Positions 20,589 to 29,253 are shown, numbered from the stretch's first letter. The stretch: 64,000 nt of DNA from Desulfobulbaceae bacterium (GCA_024637145.1 JAGXFQ010000041.1:124001-188000); one strand, 5' to 3'. Made by a program: numbers and translations. The notes: generated by a model not told the origin, from the letters alone.

Positions 20589-21182
20589 ATGGCTGGCCGG
20601 GTTTTTAAGGCCGTTTAAAAAGAGGTTGCAGACCTGATCGGCGGTTTCGGCAAGGGTGTAATGAGGGGCGTCATCAAGTATCCAGAGTCTGGACATCTCG
20701 TCTAAAGCCCCGAAGATGACCCGCTTGGCAATGCCTGGGGAAATATCGCGATTAAAGATACCCCTGTCCTGGCCCTGATGAATAATGGCGGAAATAATGT
20801 CAATATATTCAATAAATTTGGTATTGCGATACTCCTTCATGAATTTATTGCTCTGTCTGAGCTCCATCTGTAACACCTCGGCCAGATCTTTTTTTTCTTC
20901 AAGAAGCAGCAGGTGCTGTTTGGCAAAGATATGGAGTTTCCGGCAGGGATCGTCTTCTTGCTCAAGGAGCAGTTTGACCTGAAGAATAATTTTGCCAATT
21001 TCATCCTCAAACAGGGAAATAAGGATGTCGTATTTGTTATTGAAATAGAGGTAGATGGTGCCGTCAGCCACCTTTGCCTCTTTGGCGATATCTGAAATGC
21101 GGGCATTGAAAAAGCCTTTCTGGGCAAAGACCTTGACGGCTGCTTGGGTTATTTTGCTATGTTTGTCTGAGACTCGCATCAT
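20586..21182 (-). CDS. TetR/AcrR-family transcriptional regulator
   Basis: A 198-residue one-component repressor. The N-terminal helix-turn-helix (about residues 10-55; FFNARISDIAKEAKVADGTIYLYF) is a clear TetR DNA-binding domain, followed by an all-helical ligand-binding domain. The overall pattern, including the EVLQMELRQSN segment, resembles FadR/YsiA-type regulators of fatty-acid degradation, but no fad genes are nearby, so the ligand is unknown. Two in-frame ATGs (21182, 21179) begin the frame without a strong ribosome site. Palindromes upstream are candidate operators. Confidence 0.88.
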   Translation of the reverse strand: MMRVSDKHSKITQAAVKVFAQKGFFNARISDIAKEAKVADGTIYLYFNNKYDILISLFEDEIGKIILQVKLLLEQEDDPCRKLHIFAKQHLLLLEEKKDLAEVLQMELRQSNKFMKEYRNTKFIEYIDIISAIIHQGQDRGIFNRDISPGIAKRVIFGALDEMSRLWILDDAPHYTLAETADQVCNLFLNGLKNPASH

Positions 21183-21265
21183 TTTACCCGCATTTTCTCT
21201 CTTTCTTTTTTAGCACTTGGGATGCGAAGCAGAAGGGGAGAAAAAAACTTTTTAAATTAAGATGT

Positions 21266-21279
21266 TATCAATATTGATA
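21266..21279. promoter_or_regulatory. 14-bp perfect palindrome, candidate operator
   Basis: TATCAATATTGATA is a perfect palindrome about 85 bases upstream of the tetR start codon, in an AT-rich segment. TetR regulators commonly bind such sites near their own gene, so autoregulation is a reasonable inference. Confidence 0.4.
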
Positions 21280-21368
21280 TGGGTCAAGATACTGCTGGTA
21301 AGGGGCTGCCTCAACAAAGGGCTGTCCTTCCCGGCCACGGTAAGGATTGTTGGTGGAGAAGAGTCAAT

Positions 21369-21384
21369 ATGAATAGATATTCAT
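21369..21384. promoter_or_regulatory. inverted repeat ATGAATA-GA-TATTCAT, candidate operator
   Basis: Two perfect 7-bp arms with a 2-base spacer, between tetR and purD. The TGAAT/ATTCA half-sites recall the box reported for Bacillus FadR, in keeping with the FadR-like regulator next door, but this is resemblance only. The remaining 21183-21647 interval shows no gene. Confidence 0.4.
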
Positions 21385-21647
21385 TTTGCTGTATCATAGA
21401 GACGCGACAGTTTTGTGTCAAGAAAAATGTCGTTTGGCCCTGGAGCCTGCGATGGGCCCCTACAAGTCGTTGTTGACAGTGACAGGCAGCCTTGGTTAAT
21501 GTGGGCTGATTTTTTTTAGCGGGGAAGGGTGTGCAAATCAGCCTCCTGCAAAAGAGTATGGCATGGAAATAAGGCTGAAATTTAATCTTGTTGGGCTGGC
21601 AGGATCAGGCCCCTTTTTGGGGTGACTTCTGCGCAAGGAGAATAGCA

Positions 21648-22928
21648 ATGAAGGTATTGGTGGTTGGGGCCGGGGGGCGTGAGCATGCCATGGTCTGGAA
21701 GCTGGCACAGAGCCCTCAGGTAACGGCAATATTCTGTGCCCCGGGGAATGGCGGCATTGCCAAGATGGCCACCTGTGTACCTGTGGCCGCCGATGATCTG
21801 GCAGGGCTTTTGGCCTTTGCCACGGCCACCGATATTGATTTGACCCTGGTTGGTCCTGAGATTTCACTCACCCTCGGGATTGTCGATCTTTTTGCGGAGG
21901 CGGGCCTGCGGATCTTTGGGCCAGAGAGAAAGGCGGCGGCCCTGGAAGGCAGCAAAGTCTTCATGAAAGATCTTCTCGCCAAGTATGAGATTCCCTCTGC
22001 CCACTACGCCTCTTTTACGGATCGTGATCAGGCCATGGCCTATGTCGATAAAATGGGGGTTCCCCTTGTTGTTAAGGCCGATGGCCTTGCCGCGGGCAAA
22101 GGTGTTGTGGTTTGTCACCACATAGCGGAGGCCAAGGCGGCGGTGGATCTGGTGATGACGGAACGCGCCTTTGGTGATGCCGGTGATGAAGTCATTATCG
22201 AAGAGTTTCTGCCCGGGGAAGAGGCCTCTTTTATCGCTTTTACAGATGGCAAAACCATTCTTCCCCTGCCCACATCCCAGGATCACAAAGCGGTCTTTGC
22301 GGGAGACACCGGCCCTAATACCGGCGGCATGGGCGCCTACTCGCCGGCGCCGGTGGTGACCCCGGAACTGCATGCCCAGGTGATGGAAAAGGTGATGGCG
22401 CCCACGGTCAAGGCCCTGGCGGCCGAGGGAGCTCCTTATAAGGGCATGCTGTATGCCGGTCTGATGATCCGCAACGGCGTGGCCAAGGTCCTTGAGTTCA
22501 ACTGCCGTTTCGGTGATCCTGAGGCCCAGCCTCTGCTCATGCGTCTTAAGAATGATCTGGTTGAGGTGGTCGAGGCGGTTATAGATGGCAACCTTGCCTC
22601 CATTAGCCTGGATATCGATCCGCGGCCGGCTGTGTGTGTGGTGATGGCCTCGGGGGGCTATCCCGGTTCCTATACCAAGGGGTATCCTATTTCCGGGCTT
22701 GACCGGGCCGCTAGTCAAAAGGATGTGGTTGTCTTCCATGCCGGCACCACCGAGAAGAATGGCGAATTGATCAATGCCGGCGGCAGGGTGCTCGGCGTTA
22801 CCGCCATTGCTGACGATCTCGAGAAGGCAATTGCTAAGGCCTACCAGACGGTGGAGATGATCCATTGGCAGGATTGTTATTTCAGAGGCGATATCGGCCA
22901 AAAGGCCCTGCGTCGCCAGAGCTCATAA
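21648..22928 (+). CDS. purD: phosphoribosylamine-glycine ligase
   Basis: Second step of de novo purine synthesis: ATP-dependent coupling of glycine to phosphoribosylamine. ATP-grasp protein of 426 residues with the N-terminal MKVLVVGAGGREHAMVWKL, the ATP-binding PLVVKADGLAAGKGVVV near 137-153, and the signature FNCRFGDPEAQPLL near 285-298. The ATG at 21648 with AAGGAG seven bases upstream is preferred over a frame extension of 20 codons. purE follows after 19 bases, forming a short pur operon with yrdC. Confidence 0.97.
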   Translation: MKVLVVGAGGREHAMVWKLAQSPQVTAIFCAPGNGGIAKMATCVPVAADDLAGLLAFATATDIDLTLVGPEISLTLGIVDLFAEAGLRIFGPERKAAALEGSKVFMKDLLAKYEIPSAHYASFTDRDQAMAYVDKMGVPLVVKADGLAAGKGVVVCHHIAEAKAAVDLVMTERAFGDAGDEVIIEEFLPGEEASFIAFTDGKTILPLPTSQDHKAVFAGDTGPNTGGMGAYSPAPVVTPELHAQVMEKVMAPTVKALAAEGAPYKGMLYAGLMIRNGVAKVLEFNCRFGDPEAQPLLMRLKNDLVEVVEAVIDGNLASISLDIDPRPAVCVVMASGGYPGSYTKGYPISGLDRAASQKDVVVFHAGTTEKNGELINAGGRVLGVTAIADDLEKAIAKAYQTVEMIHWQDCYFRGDIGQKALRRQSS

Positions 22929-22947
22929 ACTTAAGGGGAGAGGGAAA

Positions 22948-23445
22948 ATGGCACAAGTTACCAAGGTCGGGATCATCATGGGCAGCGACTCTGATCTGCC
23001 CATCATGATGGCAGCTGTTGATTTTTTGAAAAAGATGGGCGTTGCCTACGAGATAACCGTGGCTTCCGCCCACCGCACCCCGGCCCGGGCTGCGGAGTTT
23101 GCGGAGACCGCCCGGGCGCGGGGGGTGAAAGTCATCATTGCCGGGGCCGGAATGGCGGCCCATCTGGCCGGGGTATTGGCGGCCCATACCACAGTCCCGG
23201 TGATTGGCGTGCCCATTGATTCTTCTTCTTTAAAAGGTCTGGATTCTCTGTTGGCCACGGTGCAGATGCCTCCGGGGATTCCGGTGGCCACCATGGCCAT
23301 TGGCAGGGCAGGGGCCAAAAACGGCGCTATTCTCGCCTGTCAGATCCTGGCTGTTTCTGATGAGGCCATGGCCGCAAAGCTCGCGGATTTCAAGGCGGAA
23401 ATGGCGGCTGAGGTTGACGAAAAGGCCAGAAACCTTAACGTCTAA
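22948..23445 (+). CDS. purE: 5-(carboxyamino)imidazole ribonucleotide mutase
   Basis: Class I PurE, 165 residues, which interconverts N5-CAIR and CAIR in purine synthesis. The hallmark GIIMGSDSDLPIM near residue 9, ASAHRTPARAAEFAE near 43 and GAGMAAHLAGVLAAHT near 70 are intact, as is GVPIDSSSLKGLDSLLATVQ-type substrate loop near 91. A PurK partner is not in the window. Ribosome site GGGGAG lies upstream; yrdC follows after six bases. Confidence 0.96.
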   Translation: MAQVTKVGIIMGSDSDLPIMMAAVDFLKKMGVAYEITVASAHRTPARAAEFAETARARGVKVIIAGAGMAAHLAGVLAAHTTVPVIGVPIDSSSLKGLDSLLATVQMPPGIPVATMAIGRAGAKNGAILACQILAVSDEAMAAKLADFKAEMAAEVDEKARNLNV

Positions 23446-23451
23446 AGGGCC

Positions 23452-24048
23452 ATGATCCCTTCCCAGAGTCTGCAGGAGGCGGTAACGATCATCAAGCAGG
23501 GTGGGATTGTCGCCTTTCCCACTGAAACCTATTATGGTCTGGCTGTTGATCCTTTCAATGAGGCGGCTTTGGCGAGACTCTTCACCTTGAAAAAAAGGCC
23601 GGAAGATAAGCCCCTTCTTACCCTGATTTCCGGCCTCAAGCAGCTGCCCACTCTTGCCGAATCTGTGCCACCCTGTTTTTCGCCCTTCATGGCGTTGTGG
23701 CCGGCTCCTCTCACTCTGGTTTTCCCTGCCCGGCAGGAATTATCCCGCCGCCTCACCGCCGGCACCGGGACCATTGGTATCAGGATCTCGCCCCAGCCCG
23801 TGGCGCAGCGCTTTATTGCCTTGTGCGGGCAGCCCATAACCGCTACCAGTGCGAATCTTTCAGGGGCGCCTGCTGCCAATTCCGGCCGGGAAGTGGCCCG
23901 CCATTTTTCAGGCAATATCGATTACATCCTTGATGGCGGCACCACTCCGGGGGGGGCAGGATCGACCCTGGTGGGCTGTGTTGACGGCCGGCCCGTCCTG
24001 TTGCGCCGCGGCGTTCTGGATCCGGAATCTCTGCCCTGGACATTCTGA
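23452..24048 (+). CDS. L-threonylcarbamoyladenylate synthase (YrdC/Sua5 family)
   Basis: Makes threonylcarbamoyl-AMP for the universal t6A37 tRNA modification. The 198-residue single-domain protein has the family patterns GGIVAFPTETYYGLAVDPF near residue 18, KKRPEDKPLLTLI near 47 and ITATSANLSGAPAANSG near 130. It lacks the C-terminal Sua5 domain, so it is the TsaC/YrdC type. It lies six bases after purE. The pathway partner tsaE is 3.3 kb downstream on the other strand. Confidence 0.92.
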   Translation: MIPSQSLQEAVTIIKQGGIVAFPTETYYGLAVDPFNEAALARLFTLKKRPEDKPLLTLISGLKQLPTLAESVPPCFSPFMALWPAPLTLVFPARQELSRRLTAGTGTIGIRISPQPVAQRFIALCGQPITATSANLSGAPAANSGREVARHFSGNIDYILDGGTTPGGAGSTLVGCVDGRPVLLRRGVLDPESLPWTF

Positions 24049-24232
24049 AGCAGGGGATTTTAGTCAGGAAGGAGGTGTTTCTCCTTCCCCGGGCCAAAAA
24101 GGGTGCAGCACAGAGAGCAGAAAGTATAAAAAAATTCCCTTTTTCAACACTCTTTTTATTCTGATTTTGAGAGGTTATGGTGGCTGGCTTTGGCTGTATT
24201 GGTGGTAAAATGAGAGGGTGGGGAGATATGTC

Positions 24233-24559
24233 ATGATTGATCTGCAGTGGGATCGCGATTTTGCCTTGGAACAGTCCGGAGATGACGAAGAGCTGCTTGC
24301 CGAGCTCCTTGCTCTGCTGGAGTCTTCCAGCCTCCAGGAACTTGCCAAAATGAGGATGGCCCATGAGGAGGGTGACGCCGCCATGATGGGTGAAGCTGCC
24401 CATAGCATCAAGGGCGCCGCTGCCAGCCTCGGTGTGGGGAAATTACGGGAAGTGGCCTGGGAAATGGAGGAGGCGGGACGTCACAATGACCTCGCTGTGG
24501 CCTTTTCCCTTTTGTCCCCACTGGAAAGGACCATTTCCGCCCTGACCACCCTCAAGTAG
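24233..24559 (+). CDS. histidine phosphotransfer (HPt) domain protein
   Basis: A 108-residue stand-alone HPt phosphorelay protein; H57 in AAHSIKGAAASLG is the phospho-accepting histidine, inside a four-helix bundle pattern. I prefer ATG 24233 over GTG 24218 because GGGGAG precedes it by about nine bases. It is the first of three plus-strand genes with an HDOD protein and a hybrid kinase whose receiver could pass phosphate to this HPt. Confidence 0.85.
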   Translation: MIDLQWDRDFALEQSGDDEELLAELLALLESSSLQELAKMRMAHEEGDAAMMGEAAHSIKGAAASLGVGKLREVAWEMEEAGRHNDLAVAFSLLSPLERTISALTTLK

Positions 24560-24641
24560 TTTTCCCCTGGTGGTTATGCCCGGTTGCAGTAACAAAAGAG
24601 GGTACACAGCTGCTCATTATTAATACAGATACGTAATTCCC

Positions 24642-25487
24642 ATGCCCTCAGCCCAAACCCTTGTTCACAAGTTTAATGATCTCAAGACCCTGCCCCATGT
24701 CGCCATTCGGGTTACCCAGCTGGTGAATTCCGATGCCGCTACCATGAAGGATTTTGAGGAGATTATCAAGCTTGACCCCATCCTGGTCATTCGTCTCCTG
24801 AAGCTGGTCAACAGCCCCTATTTTGGCCTGGTCAACAGGGTGGAGTCCATCTCCAAGGCCGTGGTTTATGCCGGTATGAAGAATCTGCGCAATATGGTGG
24901 CTGTAGAGGCCCTGCGCAACCTTTTCACGGAGGATGACAACCAGGAGTTTTCCCGGCGCCAGTTATGGAAACATTGTGCCACCGTGGCTATTTTGGCGCG
25001 CATGATTGCTGAGCGCCTTTTCGGGTTGGCCGGTGAAGATGAGTTTCTGGCTGGTATCATCCATGATATCGGCCTCATCATTGAAGATCAGCTCGCAGCT
25101 CAGGAATTGCGGGAGGTGGCCAGGCTTTACCGGAGCGGCACCGAGGTGATCACCCGCTATGAAGATGAAATCATCGAAACCAACCATTGCAAGGTGGGGG
25201 GCTTGCTGGTCTTCAACTGGAATATGCCCCCTGAGGTCGTGGAGGCCATTAAGAAACATCATGATCAGGATAAGGTCTATCCCGTCCCCAGTATCACCAG
25301 TATCCTGCACATTGCTGAATACATAGCCAGCCGCGTCAACTGTGGCGCTGTCCAGGGCCGCCAAGATCCCCTGCCCCCATATCTGACCAGCCATATGAAG
25401 AGTCGGATGACGGATTATAAGGTTCTTATCAAGGATTTTCCCGCTGAGATGGCCAAGGCGGAAGAACTTTATCGTGAAGAGGCCTGA
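24642..25487 (+). CDS. HDOD-domain signalling protein
   Basis: A 281-residue protein nearly filled by an HDOD domain (residues about 10-205), a degenerate relative of HD phosphohydrolases used as an output or scaffold in bacterial signalling. Characteristic runs are IKLDPILVIRLLKLVNSPYFGL near 45-66 and FLAGIIHDIGLIIEDQL near 134-150. The HD pair IIHDIG is retained, but most HDOD proteins are not active enzymes. Its stop overlaps the start of the hybrid kinase gene (TGATG), so the two are coupled. Confidence 0.88.
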   Translation: MPSAQTLVHKFNDLKTLPHVAIRVTQLVNSDAATMKDFEEIIKLDPILVIRLLKLVNSPYFGLVNRVESISKAVVYAGMKNLRNMVAVEALRNLFTEDDNQEFSRRQLWKHCATVAILARMIAERLFGLAGEDEFLAGIIHDIGLIIEDQLAAQELREVARLYRSGTEVITRYEDEIIETNHCKVGGLLVFNWNMPPEVVEAIKKHHDQDKVYPVPSITSILHIAEYIASRVNCGAVQGRQDPLPPYLTSHMKSRMTDYKVLIKDFPAEMAKAEELYREEA

Positions 25488-27241
25488 TGGACGATTTATT
25501 TGCCACGGTCTTTGATGATCTGGTTGACCGCGCTGAGGAGCGCCTGGCCTTGCTGGCGATAATAGGCCCCCTCCTGCCGGGCGTGCGTCTGGCCATTGTC
25601 GACAGGCAAGGCCAGGTGGTGGGTGATTTGCCCGAGACGTCCCCGGCTATCTTGGCGCCCCTGTTGCGGCGAGCCCAAGAAGGCTCAGCACTGGTGAGCG
25701 CTGAAAACGCCAGGGGAGAGCGGCGCTATGCCTTTTGTCTTGAGCCCCCTGATACCCTTGTCTTTTCTCTCCCGGTTTCCGGCGGCGATATCAGTGCCGA
25801 CCCCATGCAGGCCCAGTTATGCCTCAATACCTTTCAGCTCGCTCTGGCCCGCAGAGGCCAAAATGAGGCTTTGCTGGAATCGGCACAGCTCCACCGCCAG
25901 ATAGAGGTCCTTAAGAAACAGCACGTCCATCTCATTGATGACAATCATGAGCAATATCTCCTGCTCCAGAAAAGAGAGAAGGAGTATGCCAAGGAGCTGG
26001 AAAAGGAGATTGCCAGGCAGACCAAGGAATTACGCGCCAAGAACAGGGAACTGGAGGCTGCCAGTCGGCTCAAAAGTGAATTTCTGGCCAATATGAGCCA
26101 TGAACTGCGGACACCCTTGAACGCCATCATCGGCTTTTCAGGTCTGCTTATCGAGTCAGAGCTTAGTGCTGAGCAGGATGATTTTGTGCAGACCATCAGC
26201 AAGGCGGCGGACAATCTCCTGGTTTTAATCAACGATATTCTTGATCTGGCGAAAGTCGAATCCGGCAAGCTGGATTTGGCCTCGGAACCGGTGGATTTGG
26301 CTGCTCTTGCCCGCAGTGTCAGTGCCATGTTGGCGGCCCAGGCGGCTGCTCGCGCCAATAATATCAGAGTACATGTCGACTCTGCCCTGCCTCCCCGGGT
26401 CCTTGGCGATGAGGTCCGTTTACGACAGATCCTCATCAATTTGGTGGGCAATGCCTTGAAATTCACGGAACATGGTTGGGTTGACATTCAGCTGAAAAAA
26501 GGAGAGGGAGGAGGCGACCAGGTGGTTTTTGAGGTGCGCGATAACGGTATCGGCATTGCCCACCACCGGCTCCAGGCCATCTTTGAAAAATTCACCCAGG
26601 CGGATGGTTCAACCACCCGCCAATATGGCGGCACGGGTCTGGGGCTTTCGATCTGCTATCAGCTCGTTACTCTCATGGGTGGCCAGATTGTGGTGGAAAG
26701 TGCGGTGGGGACGGGTTCTGTCTTTCGGTGTCTCATTCCCCTGGCCGGGGTCAAGGTGGAAAAAGCAACCCCTCTGTCGGCAGAGTCGGCCGCCGGGCCG
26801 GTGGCCGCTTTTAAACAGGCCGGCTCCATCGCGGTGCTTCTGGTGGAGGATAATCTGGTGAATCAGAAGCTGGCCCGGCTCCTTATCCAGCGCCAGGGCT
26901 GTCAAGTGGAGGTGGCTGCTGATGGCCTGGAGGCCCTGGCCCGGCTCCAGGATAAAAAATTCCATCTGATCCTCATGGATATCCATATGCCCAATATGGA
27001 TGGCCTGGAGGCAACAAGGAAAATCCGCCTCCTTGAGGGGCTGGCTGCCGAGAGCATGAAATATGCAAGTCTGGGGGGCGGAACCGCTAGAATACCCATT
27101 ATCGGTTTAACGGCCAGTGCCAGCAAGGAAGATGAGCAGAACTGTTATGAGGCGGGCATGGACGGCTTTCTGACCAAACCGATCAATAAAGAGAAGTTTG
27201 TTGAGACCTTGAATGGTTACCGGCAGAAGAGGTCTGCCTGA
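25487..27241 (+). CDS. cytoplasmic hybrid histidine kinase with receiver
   Basis: A 584-residue soluble kinase. Residues 1-125 form an unassigned N-terminal sensory region; 125-195 is a charged coiled coil; HisKA carries H205 in SHELRTPLN; HATPase_c shows VGNALKFTEHG, DNGIGI and GTGLGLSI; the C-terminal receiver has D498 in LMDIHMP and ends with KPINKEKF. There is no HPt domain, and the separate HPt protein of the same operon would complete a relay. Coupled start with the HDOD gene. A terminator follows immediately. Confidence 0.92.
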   Translation: MDDLFATVFDDLVDRAEERLALLAIIGPLLPGVRLAIVDRQGQVVGDLPETSPAILAPLLRRAQEGSALVSAENARGERRYAFCLEPPDTLVFSLPVSGGDISADPMQAQLCLNTFQLALARRGQNEALLESAQLHRQIEVLKKQHVHLIDDNHEQYLLLQKREKEYAKELEKEIARQTKELRAKNRELEAASRLKSEFLANMSHELRTPLNAIIGFSGLLIESELSAEQDDFVQTISKAADNLLVLINDILDLAKVESGKLDLASEPVDLAALARSVSAMLAAQAAARANNIRVHVDSALPPRVLGDEVRLRQILINLVGNALKFTEHGWVDIQLKKGEGGGDQVVFEVRDNGIGIAHHRLQAIFEKFTQADGSTTRQYGGTGLGLSICYQLVTLMGGQIVVESAVGTGSVFRCLIPLAGVKVEKATPLSAESAAGPVAAFKQAGSIAVLLVEDNLVNQKLARLLIQRQGCQVEVAADGLEALARLQDKKFHLILMDIHMPNMDGLEATRKIRLLEGLAAESMKYASLGGGTARIPIIGLTASASKEDEQNCYEAGMDGFLTKPINKEKFVETLNGYRQKRSA

Positions 27242-27244
27242 GCC

Positions 27245-27264
27245 GGAGCTGGGCGCTCCTTTTT
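27245..27264 (+). terminator. terminator after the hybrid kinase
   Basis: GGAGC (27245-27249) and GCTCC (27255-27259) form a short stem with a 5-base loop, followed by TTTTT, starting four bases after the kinase stop codon. Confidence 0.55.
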
Positions 27265-27351
27265 CTTGAGGTGCCCGGCACAAAAAAAATTCCCCAGCCC
27301 CATGCAAGAGCGGTCTGCCGGGAGCAGCAATATCCGTGCTTGCCACCGGGT

Positions 27352-27389
27352 AAAAAAAAGAGAGCCCTTCTGCAGGAAGGCCAGGGCTC
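27352..27389 (-). terminator. terminator after tsaE
   Basis: On the minus strand GAGCCCT (27389-27383) pairs with AGGGCTC (27368-27362), and eight T residues follow (27359-27352). It starts three bases beyond the tsaE stop. Confidence 0.7.
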
Positions 27390-27392
27390 GGT

Positions 27393-27893
27393 TTAGATTG
27401 GCGTGTGCGGAGCGCCATGAAAATTGCTGAAATTCTTGAGCCGGCAAGACATGGCGCCGCGGCCGGTGAGGATGATCTCTCTGGATTGTGGAGTGGGGGA
27501 GAGGAGTTCTATTTCCAGGCAGCTGCGGGGGGTGAGGTCGCCCAGTCGTTCCGGCCATTCAATAACGGTGAGTCCCTGGCCATAGATATACTCTTCAAAG
27601 CCGAGCTCCTCTATCTCTTCCTCGCCGGCTAAACGATAGAGGTCCATGTGGTAGAGAGGGATACGGCCGGGATATTCATGGAGCAGGCTGAAGGTGGGAC
27701 TGGTGATATAACAGCCGGCCGGAACCTGTAAACCCTGGGCGATGGCCTGGGTCAGGGTGGTCTTGCCCGCCCCCAGGTCGCCGCTGAGCAGAATGATATC
27801 ACCGGCCTGGGCCACCGTGCCGATATGGTAGCCAAAGGCCCTGGTCTGCGCCAAATCTGCCAGGGCCATCCGGACGGATTCTTTATCAGCCAT
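27393..27893 (-). CDS. tsaE: tRNA t6A synthesis ATPase TsaE
   Basis: P-loop ATPase that supports TsaD/TsaB in forming threonylcarbamoyladenosine on tRNA. The 166-residue protein has Walker A LSGDLGAGKTTLTQAIAQGL near residues 37-56, the TSPTFSLLHEY segment near 65-75 and the conserved HMDLYRLAGEEEIEELGFEEY region near 80-100, ending with VIEWPERLGDL. It overlaps the upstream diheme gene by eight bases, so it belongs to a three-gene minus-strand operon. Confidence 0.94.
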   Translation of the reverse strand: MADKESVRMALADLAQTRAFGYHIGTVAQAGDIILLSGDLGAGKTTLTQAIAQGLQVPAGCYITSPTFSLLHEYPGRIPLYHMDLYRLAGEEEIEELGFEEYIYGQGLTVIEWPERLGDLTPRSCLEIELLSPTPQSREIILTGRGAMSCRLKNFSNFHGAPHTPI

Positions 27894-28161
27894 TGCTTTC
27901 TACCTTTTTATGGCAGAAGAGGCAGCGATACTTGGGCGGATGGTCGGCGGGCAGGGGGGCCTCAGCTGTCTGGTTATGGCATGACTCGCAGAATTTCTCC
28001 GCCTCCTTCTTGCCCATGCTATAAAAACGTTGATGGTTGTCATCATACGGGATGCGGGCCGTGTTTTCTTCAGGGGCGCGGAGGAGAAAAAGGAGCAGGG
28101 CGCCCCCCACCACGATGAAGATAATATTATAGAGCAGGGTCTTCTTCTGTTGTTCTTGCAT
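27886..28161 (-). CDS. small membrane-anchored diheme c-type protein
   Basis: A 91-residue protein with one N-terminal membrane helix (about 10-27, IIFIVVGGALLLFLL) and two CxxCH motifs (CESCH near 58 and CLFCH near 81) in the segment expected on the periplasmic side, so it probably carries two c-type hemes. It resembles the NapB or NrfH-like electron-transfer fold only in the spacing of hemes; I cannot name the family. It overlaps the upstream flavoprotein gene by 35 bases and tsaE by eight, suggesting tight coupling. Confidence 0.72.
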   Translation of the reverse strand: MQEQQKKTLLYNIIFIVVGGALLLFLLRAPEENTARIPYDDNHQRFYSMGKKEAEKFCESCHNQTAEAPLPADHPPKYRCLFCHKKVESNG

Positions 28162-29194
28162 GGGGCGCTTCCTCGGTGGCCATTTCCAGGGCGGAAAAGG
28201 GGATTATTTTCAGTTTGAGAGCAAGGATCAGACTCTCCGTGATGAGTTGACAGCCAAATTTGTTTTTGCCGGCCAGGAGCAGGAGGCGGGTATGGCGCTG
28301 GTGATTTTTAATGAGTCTGTTGAGGCGTTGCGGCTTATGTCCGGGATTGAGGATGGTGGCGGCAATTTCCTCCCCGGAAATCATGGCCGGCAGGATCCCT
28401 TCTCCGGTCAGCCCGGAGGCAAGTCCGGCCGCATCGCCAATCAAAAAAATATTTTTAAAATGCCAGCCCTGGTAGTCGAAATTGATATTGGCGGCCTCGG
28501 CCCTCAGGCCCTGGTAAGGGATTTTGCGGCTGTCGAGCCAGGCATGGAGATACGTTTTGAGGCCCTTGGGATTCATGTGGCGGCGAAAGCAATAGGCGCC
28601 CACCGAGGTTCTGTGGGCCTGGGGAAAAATCCAGCAATAGCCGGTGAGGAGATGTTTGGGGTCAAGGTGCCATACCATTTCCGGCAGGGAAGAGGGGATG
28701 TGGTACTGAATACCCACCCCCATTTTTGTAATGGGCAGGGAGAGAAAGCGGCGCACCAGGGAGTTTGAGCCGTCTGCTCCCACCAGAAAGTCAAAACCGT
28801 ATCTCCCTTGGCTGGTGACAATTTCCGTAGCGGTTATGTGGCGGACCGCGGTGCCGGTAAGAATGGTTGCCCCTGCTTCTGTTGCAGCTGCTGCCAGCCA
28901 GTGGCCAAGATCTTCCCGGTTGACCGTGGCTACCATGGGTTTCTCGGCAATGAGCCGTGCTTGCTGCAAGGTTGACGAAACATTCTGGATGGAAAAGTGT
29001 CGTTCAACCAGTTGGGCGGGGATGGCCTGGCTCAGGCCTGAGCATGTCACCCCGCCGGCACAGGTTTTAGGGCCGATGATCCGGTTTTTTTCACAGACCA
29101 ATACCCGTTTGCCGCTGGCCGCCAAGGTGCGGGCGCAGCGCAAGCCGGCTGGGCCGGCCCCAATAATTATGGTATGGAAATGATCAGCTTTCAT
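28127..29194 (-). CDS. geranylgeranyl-reductase-family FAD oxidoreductase
   Basis: FAD-dependent oxidoreductase of the geranylgeranyl reductase / digeranylgeranylglycerophospholipid reductase family, about 355 residues. It has the dinucleotide motif IIIGAGPAGLRCARTLA near residue 8, CAGGVT near 45, the second FAD segment FDFLVGADGSNSLVRRFL near 145 and IGDAAGLASGLTGEGI near 268. Members saturate isoprenoid chains of lipids, quinones or chlorophyll. ATG 29194 is preferred: an earlier ATG at 29248 would place a 22-bp tandem DNA repeat inside the coding region. The adjacent diheme protein could be its electron partner, which is inference. Confidence 0.85.
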   Translation of the reverse strand: MKADHFHTIIIGAGPAGLRCARTLAASGKRVLVCEKNRIIGPKTCAGGVTCSGLSQAIPAQLVERHFSIQNVSSTLQQARLIAEKPMVATVNREDLGHWLAAAATEAGATILTGTAVRHITATEIVTSQGRYGFDFLVGADGSNSLVRRFLSLPITKMGVGIQYHIPSSLPEMVWHLDPKHLLTGYCWIFPQAHRTSVGAYCFRRHMNPKGLKTYLHAWLDSRKIPYQGLRAEAANINFDYQGWHFKNIFLIGDAAGLASGLTGEGILPAMISGEEIAATILNPGHKPQRLNRLIKNHQRHTRLLLLAGKNKFGCQLITESLILALKLKIIPFSALEMATEEAPHARTTEEDPAL

Positions 29195-29209
29195 GGTAAG
29201 TGGTGATGG

Positions 29210-29253
29210 CTTGATATAAACTGCAAAAGTACTTGATATAAGCTGCAAAAGTA
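29210..29253. repeat. 22-bp tandem direct repeat
   Basis: Two abutting copies, 29210-29231 and 29232-29253, differ at one position (A29220 versus G29242). They lie directly upstream of the preferred start of the flavoprotein gene in a divergent intergenic region, so they may be a duplicated regulator site. Confidence 0.6.
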
